From a virus, in the IMG/VR virus record IMGVR_UViG_3300012353_000004, positions 1 to 45,512 of that record: a stretch of DNA of 45,512 nt. One strand, given 5' to 3'. Shown here piece after piece: positions 6,050-14,997 of this stretch. The notes beneath the pieces were generated by a model. The model ran no database searches. It was not told the origin of the DNA and was given only the letters and a program-made list of their open reading frames with translations. Both the position numbers and the translations under genes were made by a program. Within the stretch, counting starts at the first letter, position 1. The number at the start of each line of letters is the position of its first letter.

Positions 6050-7600
6050 ATGCCTCGTAAGAAAGAGATGTCTCACGGTGACATGGTCAACTTTTTTGCG
6101 GACGGGTTGACAAGGATCGTCAGTAGGCCCTCTATACATGGTTATATTCCGCATGAAAAGCAAGTGGAATTTCACTCGGCAGTCGAGAAAGGGAGACTCT
6201 ATATTGGAGGTAACCGATCTGGTAAAACTGTTGGTGGAGTAGTTGAGAACGTATTTAGAATGAGAGGCCAGCATCCCTATCAAGCTGTTCCTCCCCCACC
6301 AACTAAAGGTCGTATAGTAACGGTGTCATATCTAGAAGGTATACAGCTGATTATTATACCTGAGTTGGCAAAGTGGATTCCTCCTAGTGATCTCATTAAT
6401 GGATCGTGGGAAGACTCCTACAATAAACAACTCAGGACGTTGACACTCTCTAATGGTTCGACATGTGAATTAATGTCCTATGATCAGTCTGTGGAGAAAT
6501 TTGCTGGTACCTCACGACACTGGACTCATTTTGACGAAGAGCCACCGAAAGCTATATTTAATGAATGTAGAATGCGTCTCGTTGACACTGGTGGCTGTTG
6601 GTATATTACCATGACACCAGTAAATGGTATGACATGGGTTTATGATGATGTTTACTTGGTGGGGCTTGCACCTGGCGGTAACATCAGAGTAGTTGTGATT
6701 GATTCCGCTGAGAATCCTTATATTTCTACATCAGAGCTTGAGCTTGTTATTGCTGACCTTGATGAAAATGAAAAGAAGGCTCGGCAAGGCGGCAAGTTTG
6801 TTCAAATTGGTGGATTGGTTTTTGGTAAGTTTAGTAGAGAGAATGTTATCCCACCTCTCAGCCCTGAACAACTTATTAAAATAAGAGGTTGGACGCACTA
6901 CGCTAGTATGGATCATGGTCTCAACAATCCTACAGCGTGGTTGTGGCATGCAGCATCACCTAATGGTTTAGTGATAACGTATGACGAAATTTATAAAAAT
7001 GAAACGCTCATTAATCAATTTGCGAGGGAAATACATGAACGAAATGCGTTTGAAGGACGGCAGGCTCCTCAGATTTATGTCGGTGACCCTGCTATCTCAC
7101 AAAGGAATGCCCAGACAGGCGATTCTGTACAAATTACGTATTCTCGCGCGGGTATTCCGATTGTTTTAGGTAATAATAATGTCACTATTGGTGTAGATAA
7201 GATGAATCGCTATCTGGAGAATAAGAAGTGGTTTATCACGGAGAGCTGTCCTAATCTTATCAGAGAGCTTCAGCGGGTTAGATGGAAAGTTTATGAGAAC
7301 GCTAAGAAACGCCACGATAATAATCCTCGTGAAGAAATTCATAAGAAAGATGACCATGCACCTGACTCAGCTCGATACTTCTTTAGCCTTTTACCTGACT
7401 TGTACATTCCTGAGGGTTCTCCTAAGGAGAAGACTCAAACAGCCAATGAGATTGTACAGAGTGCTTTAGCACCAGTAACACCCCCTGTAGGTCCGTACTA
7501 TTATGATCGGGGATTGAGTGCTAGTTTAGCTAAAGCAGGTCAGAATCAGAATAATACAGAGTGGTATCATATTGATGAGCATATGGGAGGGATTTGGTAA
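6050..7600 (+). CDS. terL: terminase large subunit (ATPase and nuclease)
   Basis: DNA-packaging motor. ATPase: Walker A GNRSGKT near residue 50, Walker B THFDEEP near residue 155. Nuclease (RNase H fold): MDHGLNNPTAWLW with its Asp near residue 285, a second segment YVGDPAI, and a final KKDDHAPDSARYF with the third acidic site. ATG at 6050 overlaps the previous stop region (ATGACATG) and is preferred over an in-frame GTG at 6017; a further ATG at 6068 is possible. Length (about 516 aa) is normal for the family. Confidence 0.95.
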   Translation: MPRKKEMSHGDMVNFFADGLTRIVSRPSIHGYIPHEKQVEFHSAVEKGRLYIGGNRSGKTVGGVVENVFRMRGQHPYQAVPPPPTKGRIVTVSYLEGIQLIIIPELAKWIPPSDLINGSWEDSYNKQLRTLTLSNGSTCELMSYDQSVEKFAGTSRHWTHFDEEPPKAIFNECRMRLVDTGGCWYITMTPVNGMTWVYDDVYLVGLAPGGNIRVVVIDSAENPYISTSELELVIADLDENEKKARQGGKFVQIGGLVFGKFSRENVIPPLSPEQLIKIRGWTHYASMDHGLNNPTAWLWHAASPNGLVITYDEIYKNETLINQFAREIHERNAFEGRQAPQIYVGDPAISQRNAQTGDSVQITYSRAGIPIVLGNNNVTIGVDKMNRYLENKKWFITESCPNLIRELQRVRWKVYENAKKRHDNNPREEIHKKDDHAPDSARYFFSLLPDLYIPEGSPKEKTQTANEIVQSALAPVTPPVGPYYYDRGLSASLAKAGQNQNNTEWYHIDEHMGGIW

Positions 7601-8106
7601 TGACTGACGTTAGTCTAGACAAGATTAGAGTAATTAAGGGTACTCCCCCGTGTGCTCCTGGTCAGTGTGTTATTTGTTGTACACCAGGAGATCAAAATTC
7701 TAAGTTCATTGACTTTGGATTTGATATTGATTTTTATGGTTCAGTGTACTTTTGTGAGAATTGTATCAGTCAGACTCTTGCACTTTTAGAGTACGTGCCA
7801 GCAGATAAACTTGATGTTGCTTTACTTAAGTTGACAAAGGCTCAGGCTGAGTTAGATTCTATTAAAAATAAGTATGAGGAGGTTGCTGGTGTTATTCAAC
7901 ATATTCGTGATCTCGACATTGTTGGGCTTGATAGTACTCAGCAACCTGATGTGGTGGTTCCTGTACCACAAGTCTCAGAAGTCGCCAAGTCAGCTAATAG
8001 AAAAACTTCTTCAACTAAATCAAAATCTTCTCGATCGACTCATGAGTCAGGACCTACAGGCGTACACAACAATGACAGCACTGCGACAGACAAATTCGAA
8101 CTCTGA
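7600..8106 (+). CDS. zinc-binding hypothetical protein
   Basis: ATG overlaps the terL stop (TAATG). Residues ~15-60 have CAPGQCVICC and later CENC, fitting a zinc site; residues 75-105 form a coiled coil; the C-terminus is Ser/Lys/Thr-rich and disordered. Proteins of this type often lie between terL and portal in actinophages; role unknown. Confidence 0.75.
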   Translation: MTDVSLDKIRVIKGTPPCAPGQCVICCTPGDQNSKFIDFGFDIDFYGSVYFCENCISQTLALLEYVPADKLDVALLKLTKAQAELDSIKNKYEEVAGVIQHIRDLDIVGLDSTQQPDVVVPVPQVSEVAKSANRKTSSTKSKSSRSTHESGPTGVHNNDSTATDKFEL

Positions 8107-8269
8107 GACTCCTTACTATTCTCAACACGACCAAGCAGTAGTAGAAAGATTAAGAAATTTTGCATCTAATCAAGGTCTAGGTGATGAGATTTACTATGCT
8201 GATGAAGAATTGACTGGGATGCTTCAAGACTTTGGCTATAAAGTACCAGGACCTGAAGAAGGTAAATAA
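8042..8269 (+). CDS. small hypothetical protein before portal, ~75 aa
   Basis: The frame is open from 7874, but its upstream part overlaps the previous gene in another frame and translates into an unlikely hydrophobic stretch, so I start at ATG 8042 (MSQDLQAYTTMTALRQ); ATG 8072 is an alternative. The C-terminal half (VVERLRNFASNQGLGDEIYY, then ELTGMLQDFGYKVPG) looks protein-like and ends directly at the portal start. No strong ribosome site. Role unknown. Confidence 0.6.
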   Translation: MSQDLQAYTTMTALRQTNSNSETPYYSQHDQAVVERLRNFASNQGLGDEIYYADEELTGMLQDFGYKVPGPEEGK

Positions 8270-10357
8270 ATGGCTGATAATAGTGGTGAGACTGAGGTTA
8301 TTGACCTTTCATCGTCAAGAGCTGCACGAGAAGAATATAATAAGATTTGTTCGTGGACTAAAGAACAGTTCGCGAAAATTAAGAATGCTCGTGTAACAAC
8401 TGAGAGGCAGTGGTATCTTAATCTTGCCATGTATTTTGGTAAACAAAATATTGTACCGATTAACAGTAATACACCTGGTATAGCTACTACAACTCGATTT
8501 TGGGTACCTCCAGCTCCTTACTGGCGTGTCCGTCCTGTTATTAATAAAATTAGACCTACTATTAGAACAGAACTTGCTCAGCTGACCAATAATAAACCTA
8601 ATGCTAGTATTGTTCCTGCGTCAGCTGAAGATCGTGATATGTATGCTGCAATGGCTGGTGAACAGATTTGGGAAAATTTCTACACCGATAAAAAGATAAA
8701 GAAGACAATTCGTGATGCTTTGTGGTGGACGTTGATCTGTGGTAATGGGTATATTAAAACTTACTGGGATTACAGTGTCGGCCCTGTAGATCCAATGAGT
8801 CAAGCACCTCAGGGTGATGTGATATTCCAACATGAGACTCCTTTTCATATCTTCTGTCCTGATTTACTAGAAAGTAATATTGAGAGTCAACCTTATTTAA
8901 TTCATGCTCAGGTACGGTCTCCTGAGTACGTTCAGATGAGATTTAAAAAGGCTATTGATGGTAGAGACATCAACCCAAATTCTCAGGATGCAACAAGAAT
9001 TCTTGAAGAGAGTTTTCTTAATTTAATTGGTACTCAGGAGCTTGATAAGCAACACAGTGTCATGGTATTAGAAGTATGGATTAAACCTGGTGCTGTTCCA
9101 ATGTTCCCTCAGGGTGCGTTTTTGACAATGGTAGGTGATCAAATTGTTCAAGGCTTCCAGGGTTGGCCGTATAAGCACGGTAAGTTCCCGTTTGCTAAAT
9201 TTGACCACATTCCTGGTGGTAAGTTTTATTCATCTTCTGTTATTGAAGATCTTATTCCATTACAGAAAGAATATAACAGGACTCGTGGTCAAATTATTGA
9301 GGCCAAGAATAGAATGGCCAAGCCACAGTTAGTTGCACCACGAGGTTCAGTTGATCCATCAAAGATGACTACTGAACCAGGTCAAGTTATTGAATTTACT
9401 CCTGGATTTGAGCCTCCTACTCCTTTGCCACTGCAAGCACTTCCTGCTTATGTGATTCAAGAATTGGATAGAATTCAGGCTGATTGGAATGATATTTCTG
9501 GTCAGCATGAGGTAACACATGGCCAGGTTCCTCCAGGTGTGACAGCAGCGACGGCTATTTCATTTCTACAGGAACGTGATGAATCTAAGCTAAGTCCTAC
9601 ATTTGATTCTCTTGAAGAAGGTATAGAAAAGACAGCTCAAATGGCTTTAAGTTATGTTAATCAGTTCTGGTCTACAGAACGCATGATTCGTGTAACTGGA
9701 CCTGAAGGCTCTTTTGATACTCTTGCTATGAAAGGCTCTGATCTAGACAATGCTTTAGACATTAGAGTTGAGGCTGGAAGTGCTTTACCTGTCAGTAAAG
9801 CTGCTAAGCAAGCGCTTATCATGGATCTTATGAAGATGGGATTTATTGATCCTCAACAGGGTCTTGAAGTAATGGACATGGGTGGAATTAATAAACTTTA
9901 TGAGCAGATTCAAGTAGATCAGCGACAAATTCAGCGCGAAAATCTACGTATGAGTAAAGTCGACGTTGCTATGCTTCAACAACAGAATCAACTTAATATG
10001 CAGATGATGCAAGCTAACCCAAATGCTTTTGACGGAGCAATGCCTCCATTAATTATTCCAGTTAATACATGGGATAATCATAAATTACATGTAATGCATC
10101 ATAATAACTATCGTAAAAGTCAGGCGTTTGAAGTACTTCCTAAGGAGGTAAAAGCTTTATTTGAGGCTCATGTACAACAACACGTTGCTGCTTTGGGTAT
10201 TGAAACAGAATCTATGAACCCACGAGATGCAGCGGGCTTGCCTCCTGATCCTATGATGGATGGCGGAGGTAGTGGAGGACAACAACAGATTCAGGACCAA
10301 ACTCAAAGTAACCCAGGGCCTGAACCTATGCCGCAACTATCAGGAGGGGCACCCTAA
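8270..10357 (+). CDS. portal protein
   Basis: 695 aa, the normal size for podovirus-type portals. The N-terminal third has the conserved wing/stem features (RQWYLNLAMYFGKQN, RPTIRTELAQLTNNKP, DALWWTLICGNGYIKTYWD). Residues ~330-400 contain KEYNRTRGQIIEAKNRM and a P-rich GQVIEFTPGFEPP segment typical of the family. The Gln/Pro/Gly-rich tail is probably flexible. It forms the dodecameric DNA channel at the capsid vertex. The position between terL and scaffold/capsid agrees. Confidence 0.9.
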   Translation: MADNSGETEVIDLSSSRAAREEYNKICSWTKEQFAKIKNARVTTERQWYLNLAMYFGKQNIVPINSNTPGIATTTRFWVPPAPYWRVRPVINKIRPTIRTELAQLTNNKPNASIVPASAEDRDMYAAMAGEQIWENFYTDKKIKKTIRDALWWTLICGNGYIKTYWDYSVGPVDPMSQAPQGDVIFQHETPFHIFCPDLLESNIESQPYLIHAQVRSPEYVQMRFKKAIDGRDINPNSQDATRILEESFLNLIGTQELDKQHSVMVLEVWIKPGAVPMFPQGAFLTMVGDQIVQGFQGWPYKHGKFPFAKFDHIPGGKFYSSSVIEDLIPLQKEYNRTRGQIIEAKNRMAKPQLVAPRGSVDPSKMTTEPGQVIEFTPGFEPPTPLPLQALPAYVIQELDRIQADWNDISGQHEVTHGQVPPGVTAATAISFLQERDESKLSPTFDSLEEGIEKTAQMALSYVNQFWSTERMIRVTGPEGSFDTLAMKGSDLDNALDIRVEAGSALPVSKAAKQALIMDLMKMGFIDPQQGLEVMDMGGINKLYEQIQVDQRQIQRENLRMSKVDVAMLQQQNQLNMQMMQANPNAFDGAMPPLIIPVNTWDNHKLHVMHHNNYRKSQAFEVLPKEVKALFEAHVQQHVAALGIETESMNPRDAAGLPPDPMMDGGGSGGQQQIQDQTQSNPGPEPMPQLSGGAP

Positions 10358-10358
10358 A

Positions 10359-10853
10359 ATGCCATCTCATCAGATTGGTAATTCAGTAGCATTAGGATTT
10401 GTGGATAAAAGACGGACTTCATTAACTCCTGATTTTAATACTCGTACTACTCGTGGAGTTGCCTTATTTACCGCGAATGGAGCAGGGACAACGACTACTA
10501 TCGTTGGTGCTAATGCTGTCCCCAATACCGATGATACTAATGTGATTCGTCGTGGAGAAAAGTTTAGACTGTTTACTTCTGCTGGAGTACTAAAGCAGGA
10601 AACTGTGTTTACTGTGTCGAATATTGCTGTAGGTGCTTCAACTACAGTTACCTTTACTCCTGCCGCTACTGGTGCAACTGCTTCAGGTGATGTTGCTCGA
10701 CAGGTAGGTGTTTCTGATTTAGTTAGTCAACTTAACTTAGAAACTAGATTATTGGCAGCTGGAGGTTATACTCAGGCACAGCTAGATCAGATGACAGAAA
10801 ATGATAAAGTTTTTGCTTTGAGGCAAAAAGATGATCCAGGAGGTATTATCTGA
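10359..10853 (+). CDS. small virion protein sharing a domain with the major capsid protein
   Basis: ATG at 10359 follows AGGAGGGG. Residues ~38-111 resemble residues ~142-214 of the capsid protein: TANGAG-x-TTT at the start, TTVTFTPAA in the middle and a closing GATA[ST]GD. In this protein the segment is flanked by a short N-terminus and a helical C-terminus (LVSQLNLETRLLAAGGYT). A decoration or head-fibre role is plausible, because the shared segment could be a surface or trimer-forming beta domain. This is inference from similarity; the family name is unknown. Confidence 0.7.
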   Translation: MPSHQIGNSVALGFVDKRRTSLTPDFNTRTTRGVALFTANGAGTTTTIVGANAVPNTDDTNVIRRGEKFRLFTSAGVLKQETVFTVSNIAVGASTTVTFTPAATGATASGDVARQVGVSDLVSQLNLETRLLAAGGYTQAQLDQMTENDKVFALRQKDDPGGII

Positions 10854-11032
10854 TGCCTGAGAAATTAGAAAAGCAGCTGAGACAAGAGGCGATTAAAAAG
10901 AGACTACACGGTAAGCGTGCAAATGCTTATATCTACGGTACCTTGAGAAAGACTGGTTGGCGACCGTCTCAAGAAATGCAGCAAACACAGGGAACACAAG
11001 GAACAGGTAGTAATGGGAACAACAACTCCTAA
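10853..11032 (+). CDS. small basic protein, 59 aa
   Basis: Start shares a base with the previous stop (TGATG). N-terminal basic helix (KLEKQLRQEAIKKRLHGKR), then YIYGTLRKTGWRPS and a Gln/Gly/Asn-rich tail. The 'YxYGTLRKTGW+PS' motif recurs in small proteins of phage head operons as I recall it. It overlaps the next start by 20 nt. Likely virion-related. Confidence 0.65.
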   Translation: MPEKLEKQLRQEAIKKRLHGKRANAYIYGTLRKTGWRPSQEMQQTQGTQGTGSNGNNNS

Positions 11033-11603
11033 CTATGGTTTATTTAAACCTGATCCTGATCCTGTGACAGGTGACTTTGTTAATGTTGTCACCGATATTA
11101 ATGGAAATATGGATACTATCGATACGTCTCTAAAAGCTGTATCCGATAATATTGCTACAATACTGAAAATTAGAAAAACAGCTGACCAAGCTGTGACAAA
11201 TAGTGTAGTATTAGTACCTGATAACCACTTATTCCTTCCTGTAATTGCTAATAGTTTTTATATTCTTCTTTCTTGGCTTAAGTATACAGGGCCAGCGGAT
11301 CCAGCAGGCGGTATTAAATTTGACTGGACTGGACCAGCAGGTTTTGCAGTTGACTGGTCTAGTGCTGGTGTTCGTGGAGTTGGTGTTGGTGCATTAACTG
11401 ATTATGACGTTATTGTTGAAGCGGCAGCTGGTACACGAAATCATGGAACTAACGCTGGTAATGGTATGACTTTACGACCATCCGGTATTGTTTCTACTGC
11501 CGGTGTAGCTGGTACTTTAACCCTTCGTTGGGCTCAAGCAGCGGCTAACGCAACACCAACTAACTTGCTTACTAACTCATGGATCATGCTTATTAAATTC
11601 TAG
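11013..11603 (+). CDS. fibre-like structural protein, 196 aa
   Basis: Starts MGTTTPNYGLFKPDPDPVTG with VNVVTDINGNMDTID, a segment found at the N-terminus of many phage tail/head fibre and minor structural proteins. The rest is beta-rich, Gly/Ala-rich. It could be a head fibre, since it lies between portal and scaffold rather than with the tail genes. Receptor or surface role is inferred. Confidence 0.7.
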   Translation: MGTTTPNYGLFKPDPDPVTGDFVNVVTDINGNMDTIDTSLKAVSDNIATILKIRKTADQAVTNSVVLVPDNHLFLPVIANSFYILLSWLKYTGPADPAGGIKFDWTGPAGFAVDWSSAGVRGVGVGALTDYDVIVEAAAGTRNHGTNAGNGMTLRPSGIVSTAGVAGTLTLRWAQAAANATPTNLLTNSWIMLIKF

Positions 11604-11611
11604 GAGGGGAG

Positions 11612-11974
11612 ATGGCTTTTAAGTCATTCGACGAGCTAATTAATATGGCTAATCAAAATCCTAAGATGGCTAAAATCTATGTAGCTCGTGCTAAGAAAAT
11701 TGGCCGACCAGTAGTTAGTTCTAATAATCCTGGCTATAGTGGTGTGGGTGACACTAATAGTAATAACACTAGTGACAGCTCCGCTTACAGGACCAAGGCT
11801 ATCGAAAATAGACTAGGCAAAGAAGTACAGGATACAAAAAAGAACGTATCTGAACGTCTTAACAGTGCAGTAAAGAGAAGAATGAAGAATAAATATCCTC
11901 CTATGACTGATCAGAATTTATCTAGTACTACAGAAGATGCCATTGTGACAGCCCGCAAGAAAGTTGGATACTAG
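11612..11974 (+). CDS. basic hypothetical protein, 120 aa
   Basis: Good ribosome site (AGGAGGGGAG). Lys/Arg-rich with a Ser/Asn linker (residues ~35-58) and a helical basic C-terminus (VSERLNSAVKRRMKNKYPP). No family recognised; position suggests a head-assembly accessory or DNA-binding virion protein. Confidence 0.65.
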   Translation: MAFKSFDELINMANQNPKMAKIYVARAKKIGRPVVSSNNPGYSGVGDTNSNNTSDSSAYRTKAIENRLGKEVQDTKKNVSERLNSAVKRRMKNKYPPMTDQNLSSTTEDAIVTARKKVGY

Positions 11975-12204
11975 TGGCTGAAGTAAAAGTTAATATTCAA
12001 GGTTATCGACAACTTACTAGAGATGAGCAGGATATCATTAATGAGATTAAGAGAACTGAAATGTATGTAGCTAGTGTGTGGTTAGCTACTGCTGATGTAG
12101 AAGATATAGATAAGAGATGGCTTAGCATTGCTAAAACACACTTTCAAGAAGGCTTTTCTGCATTGGTTCGTAGTATCGCCCAACCAGAAGATCCCTTTAA
12201 ATAG
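11974..12204 (+). CDS. Acb2/Tad1-type hairpin-domain protein (candidate anti-defence)
   Basis: GTG start overlaps the previous stop by one base. 76 aa made of two helices: IQGYRQLTRDEQDIINEIK, then DKRWLSIAKTHFQEGF and ALVRSIAQPEDPF. The pattern 'G-Y-R-x-L ... E-x-x-x-[IM]-N-x-I-K ... R-W-x-x-I-x-x-T-x-[LF]-Q-x-G-F ... [AS]-x-x-R-x-[IV]-A-x-P' is that of small phage proteins grouped with Acb2, which sequester cyclic nucleotide signals of CBASS defence. Function here is inferred from the pattern only; it sits within the late operon, whereas an anti-defence gene would usually be early. Confidence 0.6.
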   Translation: MAEVKVNIQGYRQLTRDEQDIINEIKRTEMYVASVWLATADVEDIDKRWLSIAKTHFQEGFSALVRSIAQPEDPFK

Positions 12205-12262
12205 TATTTAGACTAGTTGCCAGGGCCTGTGAAAAGGTACAGCAGAAAGAAGTTGATTTACA

Positions 12263-13108
12263 ATGAGTGGACCTATTGACGGTGGTATTGACAGTGGCGG
12301 TTATGCTGGTGGCAACACTGGTAATGGTGTCACGGGACAACAGGGAACTGACGCTGGTGGCTCTTCAGGAGGAGTTAATCCTTCTTGGCAAGAGTACTTA
12401 AATGAAGTTCCCCAGGAGTTGCATGACAAAGTTATTCCAGCTTTTCAAAAGTGGGATCAAGGGGTACAGAATAGGTTCAATCAGGTACACCAGCAATACC
12501 AACAGTATGAATCATGGAAGCCAATTGTTGATGCAGGAGTTGATGCAGAAACTGCTAGTTTTGCTCTAAGGCTTTTAGGAGCAATTGAGCAGGATCCAGC
12601 AACTGTCTACGAAGCAATTGGTAACTTCTATAAACTTAATAACGGTTCAGATAACACTGGTGGTAGCGGGCAGGGCCAAGACGGACCGTCGAACAATACA
12701 ACAGAGGATCCATACGCTTCCAGATTCAGTGAACTTGAACGACAGAGTCAAATCATGGCTCAAGCTCTAGTTCAAAATAGGCAGAACGAGCTACAGGCAC
12801 AGGCAGAAGCACAATTAGACCAAGAGCTGTCACAGATGCGTGAAAAGTACAAGTCTCAAGGTGATTTTGATGAGAAATTTGTACTAGCTTATATGTCTAA
12901 TGGTATGCCTGCTGAAGATGCTGTAAAAGCATTCTATGAATTTAGAGATGGAATGCTTGATAAGCATGGTCAGAAGCCTCTGATTATGGGTACTGGTGGC
13001 GGAGTTCCTCAGTTTAATAATACTGATGTTCGTAAATTGAGTGACAAAGATACAAGGAATCTTGTTGTTCAATTTTTAGAGCATGCCGCAGCGGAGAGAC
13101 GACGGTGA
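12263..13108 (+). CDS. capsid scaffolding protein
   Basis: Directly before the major capsid gene, where scaffolds sit. Acidic and Gln-rich: disordered Gly-rich N-terminus (1-40), amphipathic helices (residues ~45-115), a coiled coil rich in Gln/Glu (~155-200) and a C-terminal helix ending in AAAERRR, the usual basic capsid-binding end. No protease gene is seen nearby, so the scaffold may leave intact. Confidence 0.8.
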   Translation: MSGPIDGGIDSGGYAGGNTGNGVTGQQGTDAGGSSGGVNPSWQEYLNEVPQELHDKVIPAFQKWDQGVQNRFNQVHQQYQQYESWKPIVDAGVDAETASFALRLLGAIEQDPATVYEAIGNFYKLNNGSDNTGGSGQGQDGPSNNTTEDPYASRFSELERQSQIMAQALVQNRQNELQAQAEAQLDQELSQMREKYKSQGDFDEKFVLAYMSNGMPAEDAVKAFYEFRDGMLDKHGQKPLIMGTGGGVPQFNNTDVRKLSDKDTRNLVVQFLEHAAAERRR

Positions 13109-13114
13109 GGTCCA

Positions 13115-14338
13115 ATGGCTACTACTACACTTGCGACAGTTGATGCTTTACTTAAGGAAGTCTATGAGCCTAGATTAAGGGATCAACTTCAGTCTGATAC
13201 TATTACTTTGAGTAGAATCGAATCTACTTCGGAGGGTGTCACTTCAGAAGTTGGCGGTAAGTATGTAGTGTTCCCTATTAGAACACAGCGAAACCATGGT
13301 ATCGGTGCTCGTGCAGAGAATACAGTTCTTCCTGTTGCACAGAGTCAGCAGTATGCAGCAGCGCGCGTTAGTTTGACATATCTCTATGGTGCGGTTGAGT
13401 TAACTGGTCAAACAATGGAACTGGCAGACAAAAATTTTCAAGCGTTTACGTCTGCCATGGAACAGGAGATGACTGGTCTTCGCCAGACTCTTGCTAAAGA
13501 TATGAACCGGCAGACTTATGGTACAGCTGCTGGAATTCTGGCAACTGCTAACGGTGCAGGTTCTACTACTACTTTTGTATGTACTGATGCTCAGGCACAG
13601 TATCTTGAAGTAGGTATGGTTCTTGATATCTTTGATACTTCTGCCGCTGGTCTCATGGCTAACGCACCGTTTACTATTACTACTCTTGTTTCTGCGGGTG
13701 GTAATACTACAGTGACATTTACACCTGCTGCTGGTGCTGCTACCGCTACTGGCGACACTCTGCATAGATTCGGTTCAAGAAACCTAGAAACTATTGGTTT
13801 TAAGGATATCATTAATACTGGTAACACCTTGTACAATATTAACCCTGCTACAGTTGCTTTGTGGCAGTCGGTAAATAATAATAATGGTGGTACTGTTCGT
13901 GCCTTGTCCGAAGGTATTATGACTAAAGTTGCCGATGATGTTCGTAAGAACGGTGGTAAAACTACAGTCATCTTTACTACTATGGGTGTCCGTAGAGCTT
14001 ATGCTGCATTATTACAGCAGCAGAGACGTTATACAAACACTGTTGAGTTTAAAGGCGGATTCAAGGGTCTTGCTTTTACAACTGATGCAGGAGACATTCC
14101 ATTAGTTGCTGACTGGGATTGTCAGGCTAACCGTCTTTATTATGTCAACGAAGGTGAGATTAAACAATATCAAGAAGGCGACTGGTCCTTTATGGATAGA
14201 GATGGTTCTAAGTGGCAACGTAAGATTACTTCTGCTGGTAACTTCGATGCCTATCAAGCTACTATGTACAAGTACTGTCAATTAGGTACACATAGACGTA
14301 ATTCACATGCACTTCTTGACGATATTCAGGAGGCATAA
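13115..14338 (+). CDS. major capsid protein, HK97-type fold
   Basis: 407 aa. The N-terminal arm (MATTTLATVDALLKEVY) and the E-loop/spine region (TSEVGGKYVVFPIRTQRN, RARAENTVLPVA-like) fit HK97-fold capsids of podovirus-type phages; YLYGAVELTGQTMELA marks the spine. Residues ~142-214 form an inserted beta domain that also occurs in the small protein at 10359. The C-terminal half has TTMGVRRAYAALLQQQRRY and ends with a helix. Expected to be the most abundant virion protein. Confidence 0.9.
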   Translation: MATTTLATVDALLKEVYEPRLRDQLQSDTITLSRIESTSEGVTSEVGGKYVVFPIRTQRNHGIGARAENTVLPVAQSQQYAAARVSLTYLYGAVELTGQTMELADKNFQAFTSAMEQEMTGLRQTLAKDMNRQTYGTAAGILATANGAGSTTTFVCTDAQAQYLEVGMVLDIFDTSAAGLMANAPFTITTLVSAGGNTTVTFTPAAGAATATGDTLHRFGSRNLETIGFKDIINTGNTLYNINPATVALWQSVNNNNGGTVRALSEGIMTKVADDVRKNGGKTTVIFTTMGVRRAYAALLQQQRRYTNTVEFKGGFKGLAFTTDAGDIPLVADWDCQANRLYYVNEGEIKQYQEGDWSFMDRDGSKWQRKITSAGNFDAYQATMYKYCQLGTHRRNSHALLDDIQEA

Positions 14339-14341
14339 ATC

Positions 14342-14653
14342 ATGGGTGCACCTGGTGGTTACCACGTTACTCCTGGGTTATACAGAGTCCCTGATCTTTT
14401 AACTGAGGAACAGTTTGTCGCGTATATGAAAGGCACGTATAATAGAACTGTTGAGTTTACTGATACAGAGAATTCAGTAAATCCCAACCGTGCCCTTGGA
14501 AGAACAGTTCCTATGGGTGTACTCAGTGAAACTGACGATGACAGTACACCTGATCATCCTGATCCTGTTCTTAAGAGAATTAATGAAATGTTTCCTAATC
14601 CTCCGGTGGAGGAGGAAAAATCCGCTAAGACTACAAGTAAGTCGACTAAATAA
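14342..14653 (+). CDS. hypothetical head protein, 103 aa
   Basis: Immediately after the capsid gene. Starts MGAPGGYHVTPGLYRVPDLL; acidic middle (ETDDDSTPDHPD) and Lys/Ser/Thr tail. Overlaps the next gene by TAATG. A head-completion or decoration role is likely from position alone. Confidence 0.7.
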   Translation: MGAPGGYHVTPGLYRVPDLLTEEQFVAYMKGTYNRTVEFTDTENSVNPNRALGRTVPMGVLSETDDDSTPDHPDPVLKRINEMFPNPPVEEEKSAKTTSKSTK

Positions 14654-14961
14654 TGCCTATCCAAGACCCTACTCGGTTATTGAATGCTGCTATTGGGACA
14701 GGAGCTGGGAACACTTATAATCTGTATGAAACATATGTAACGTTTACATTTAATAAGTTGATTGTAGGAGTGTTCTCAGCTTTAGTGGTTAACTATGAAG
14801 GTTCTCTCAATGGTACTGATTGGTTTCAGTTAGGCACAGACAATACCTTGGTAGCTGGACCAACCTTTGTAGTTGATAAACCGTGTCGATATGTACGTGC
14901 TAACGTAGCTACATTTACTGGTGGTACCAATGTTACAGTAGACATGATGCCTTCCAAGTAA
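14653..14961 (+). CDS. beta-rich virion protein, 102 aa (decoration-like)
   Basis: ATG overlaps the previous stop. Nearly all beta strands with Gly/Thr/Asn turns (VVNYEGSLNGTDWFQLG, PCRYVRANVATFTGG), typical of capsid decoration or head-closure proteins. Followed by a hairpin at 14961-14985. Exact role not established. Confidence 0.65.
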   Translation: MPIQDPTRLLNAAIGTGAGNTYNLYETYVTFTFNKLIVGVFSALVVNYEGSLNGTDWFQLGTDNTLVAGPTFVVDKPCRYVRANVATFTGGTNVTVDMMPSK

Positions 14962-14985
14962 CTGCTATCGTCCACCTATAGCAGT
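14961..14985 (+). terminator. 8-bp hairpin between head and tail gene blocks
   Basis: ACTGCTAT (14961-14968) pairs with ATAGCAGT (14978-14985), 9-nt loop, just after the beta-rich protein gene and before a GGGG ribosome site at 14987. There is no U tract: more likely a partial terminator, pausing or mRNA-processing site that lowers expression of the tail genes. Confidence 0.45.
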
Positions 14986-14997
14986 TAGGGGAATAGA

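Noticed and set aside
7874-8041. Hydrophobic N-terminal extension of the small gene before portal
   Set aside because: Overlaps the zinc-binding gene's coiled-coil codons in another frame.
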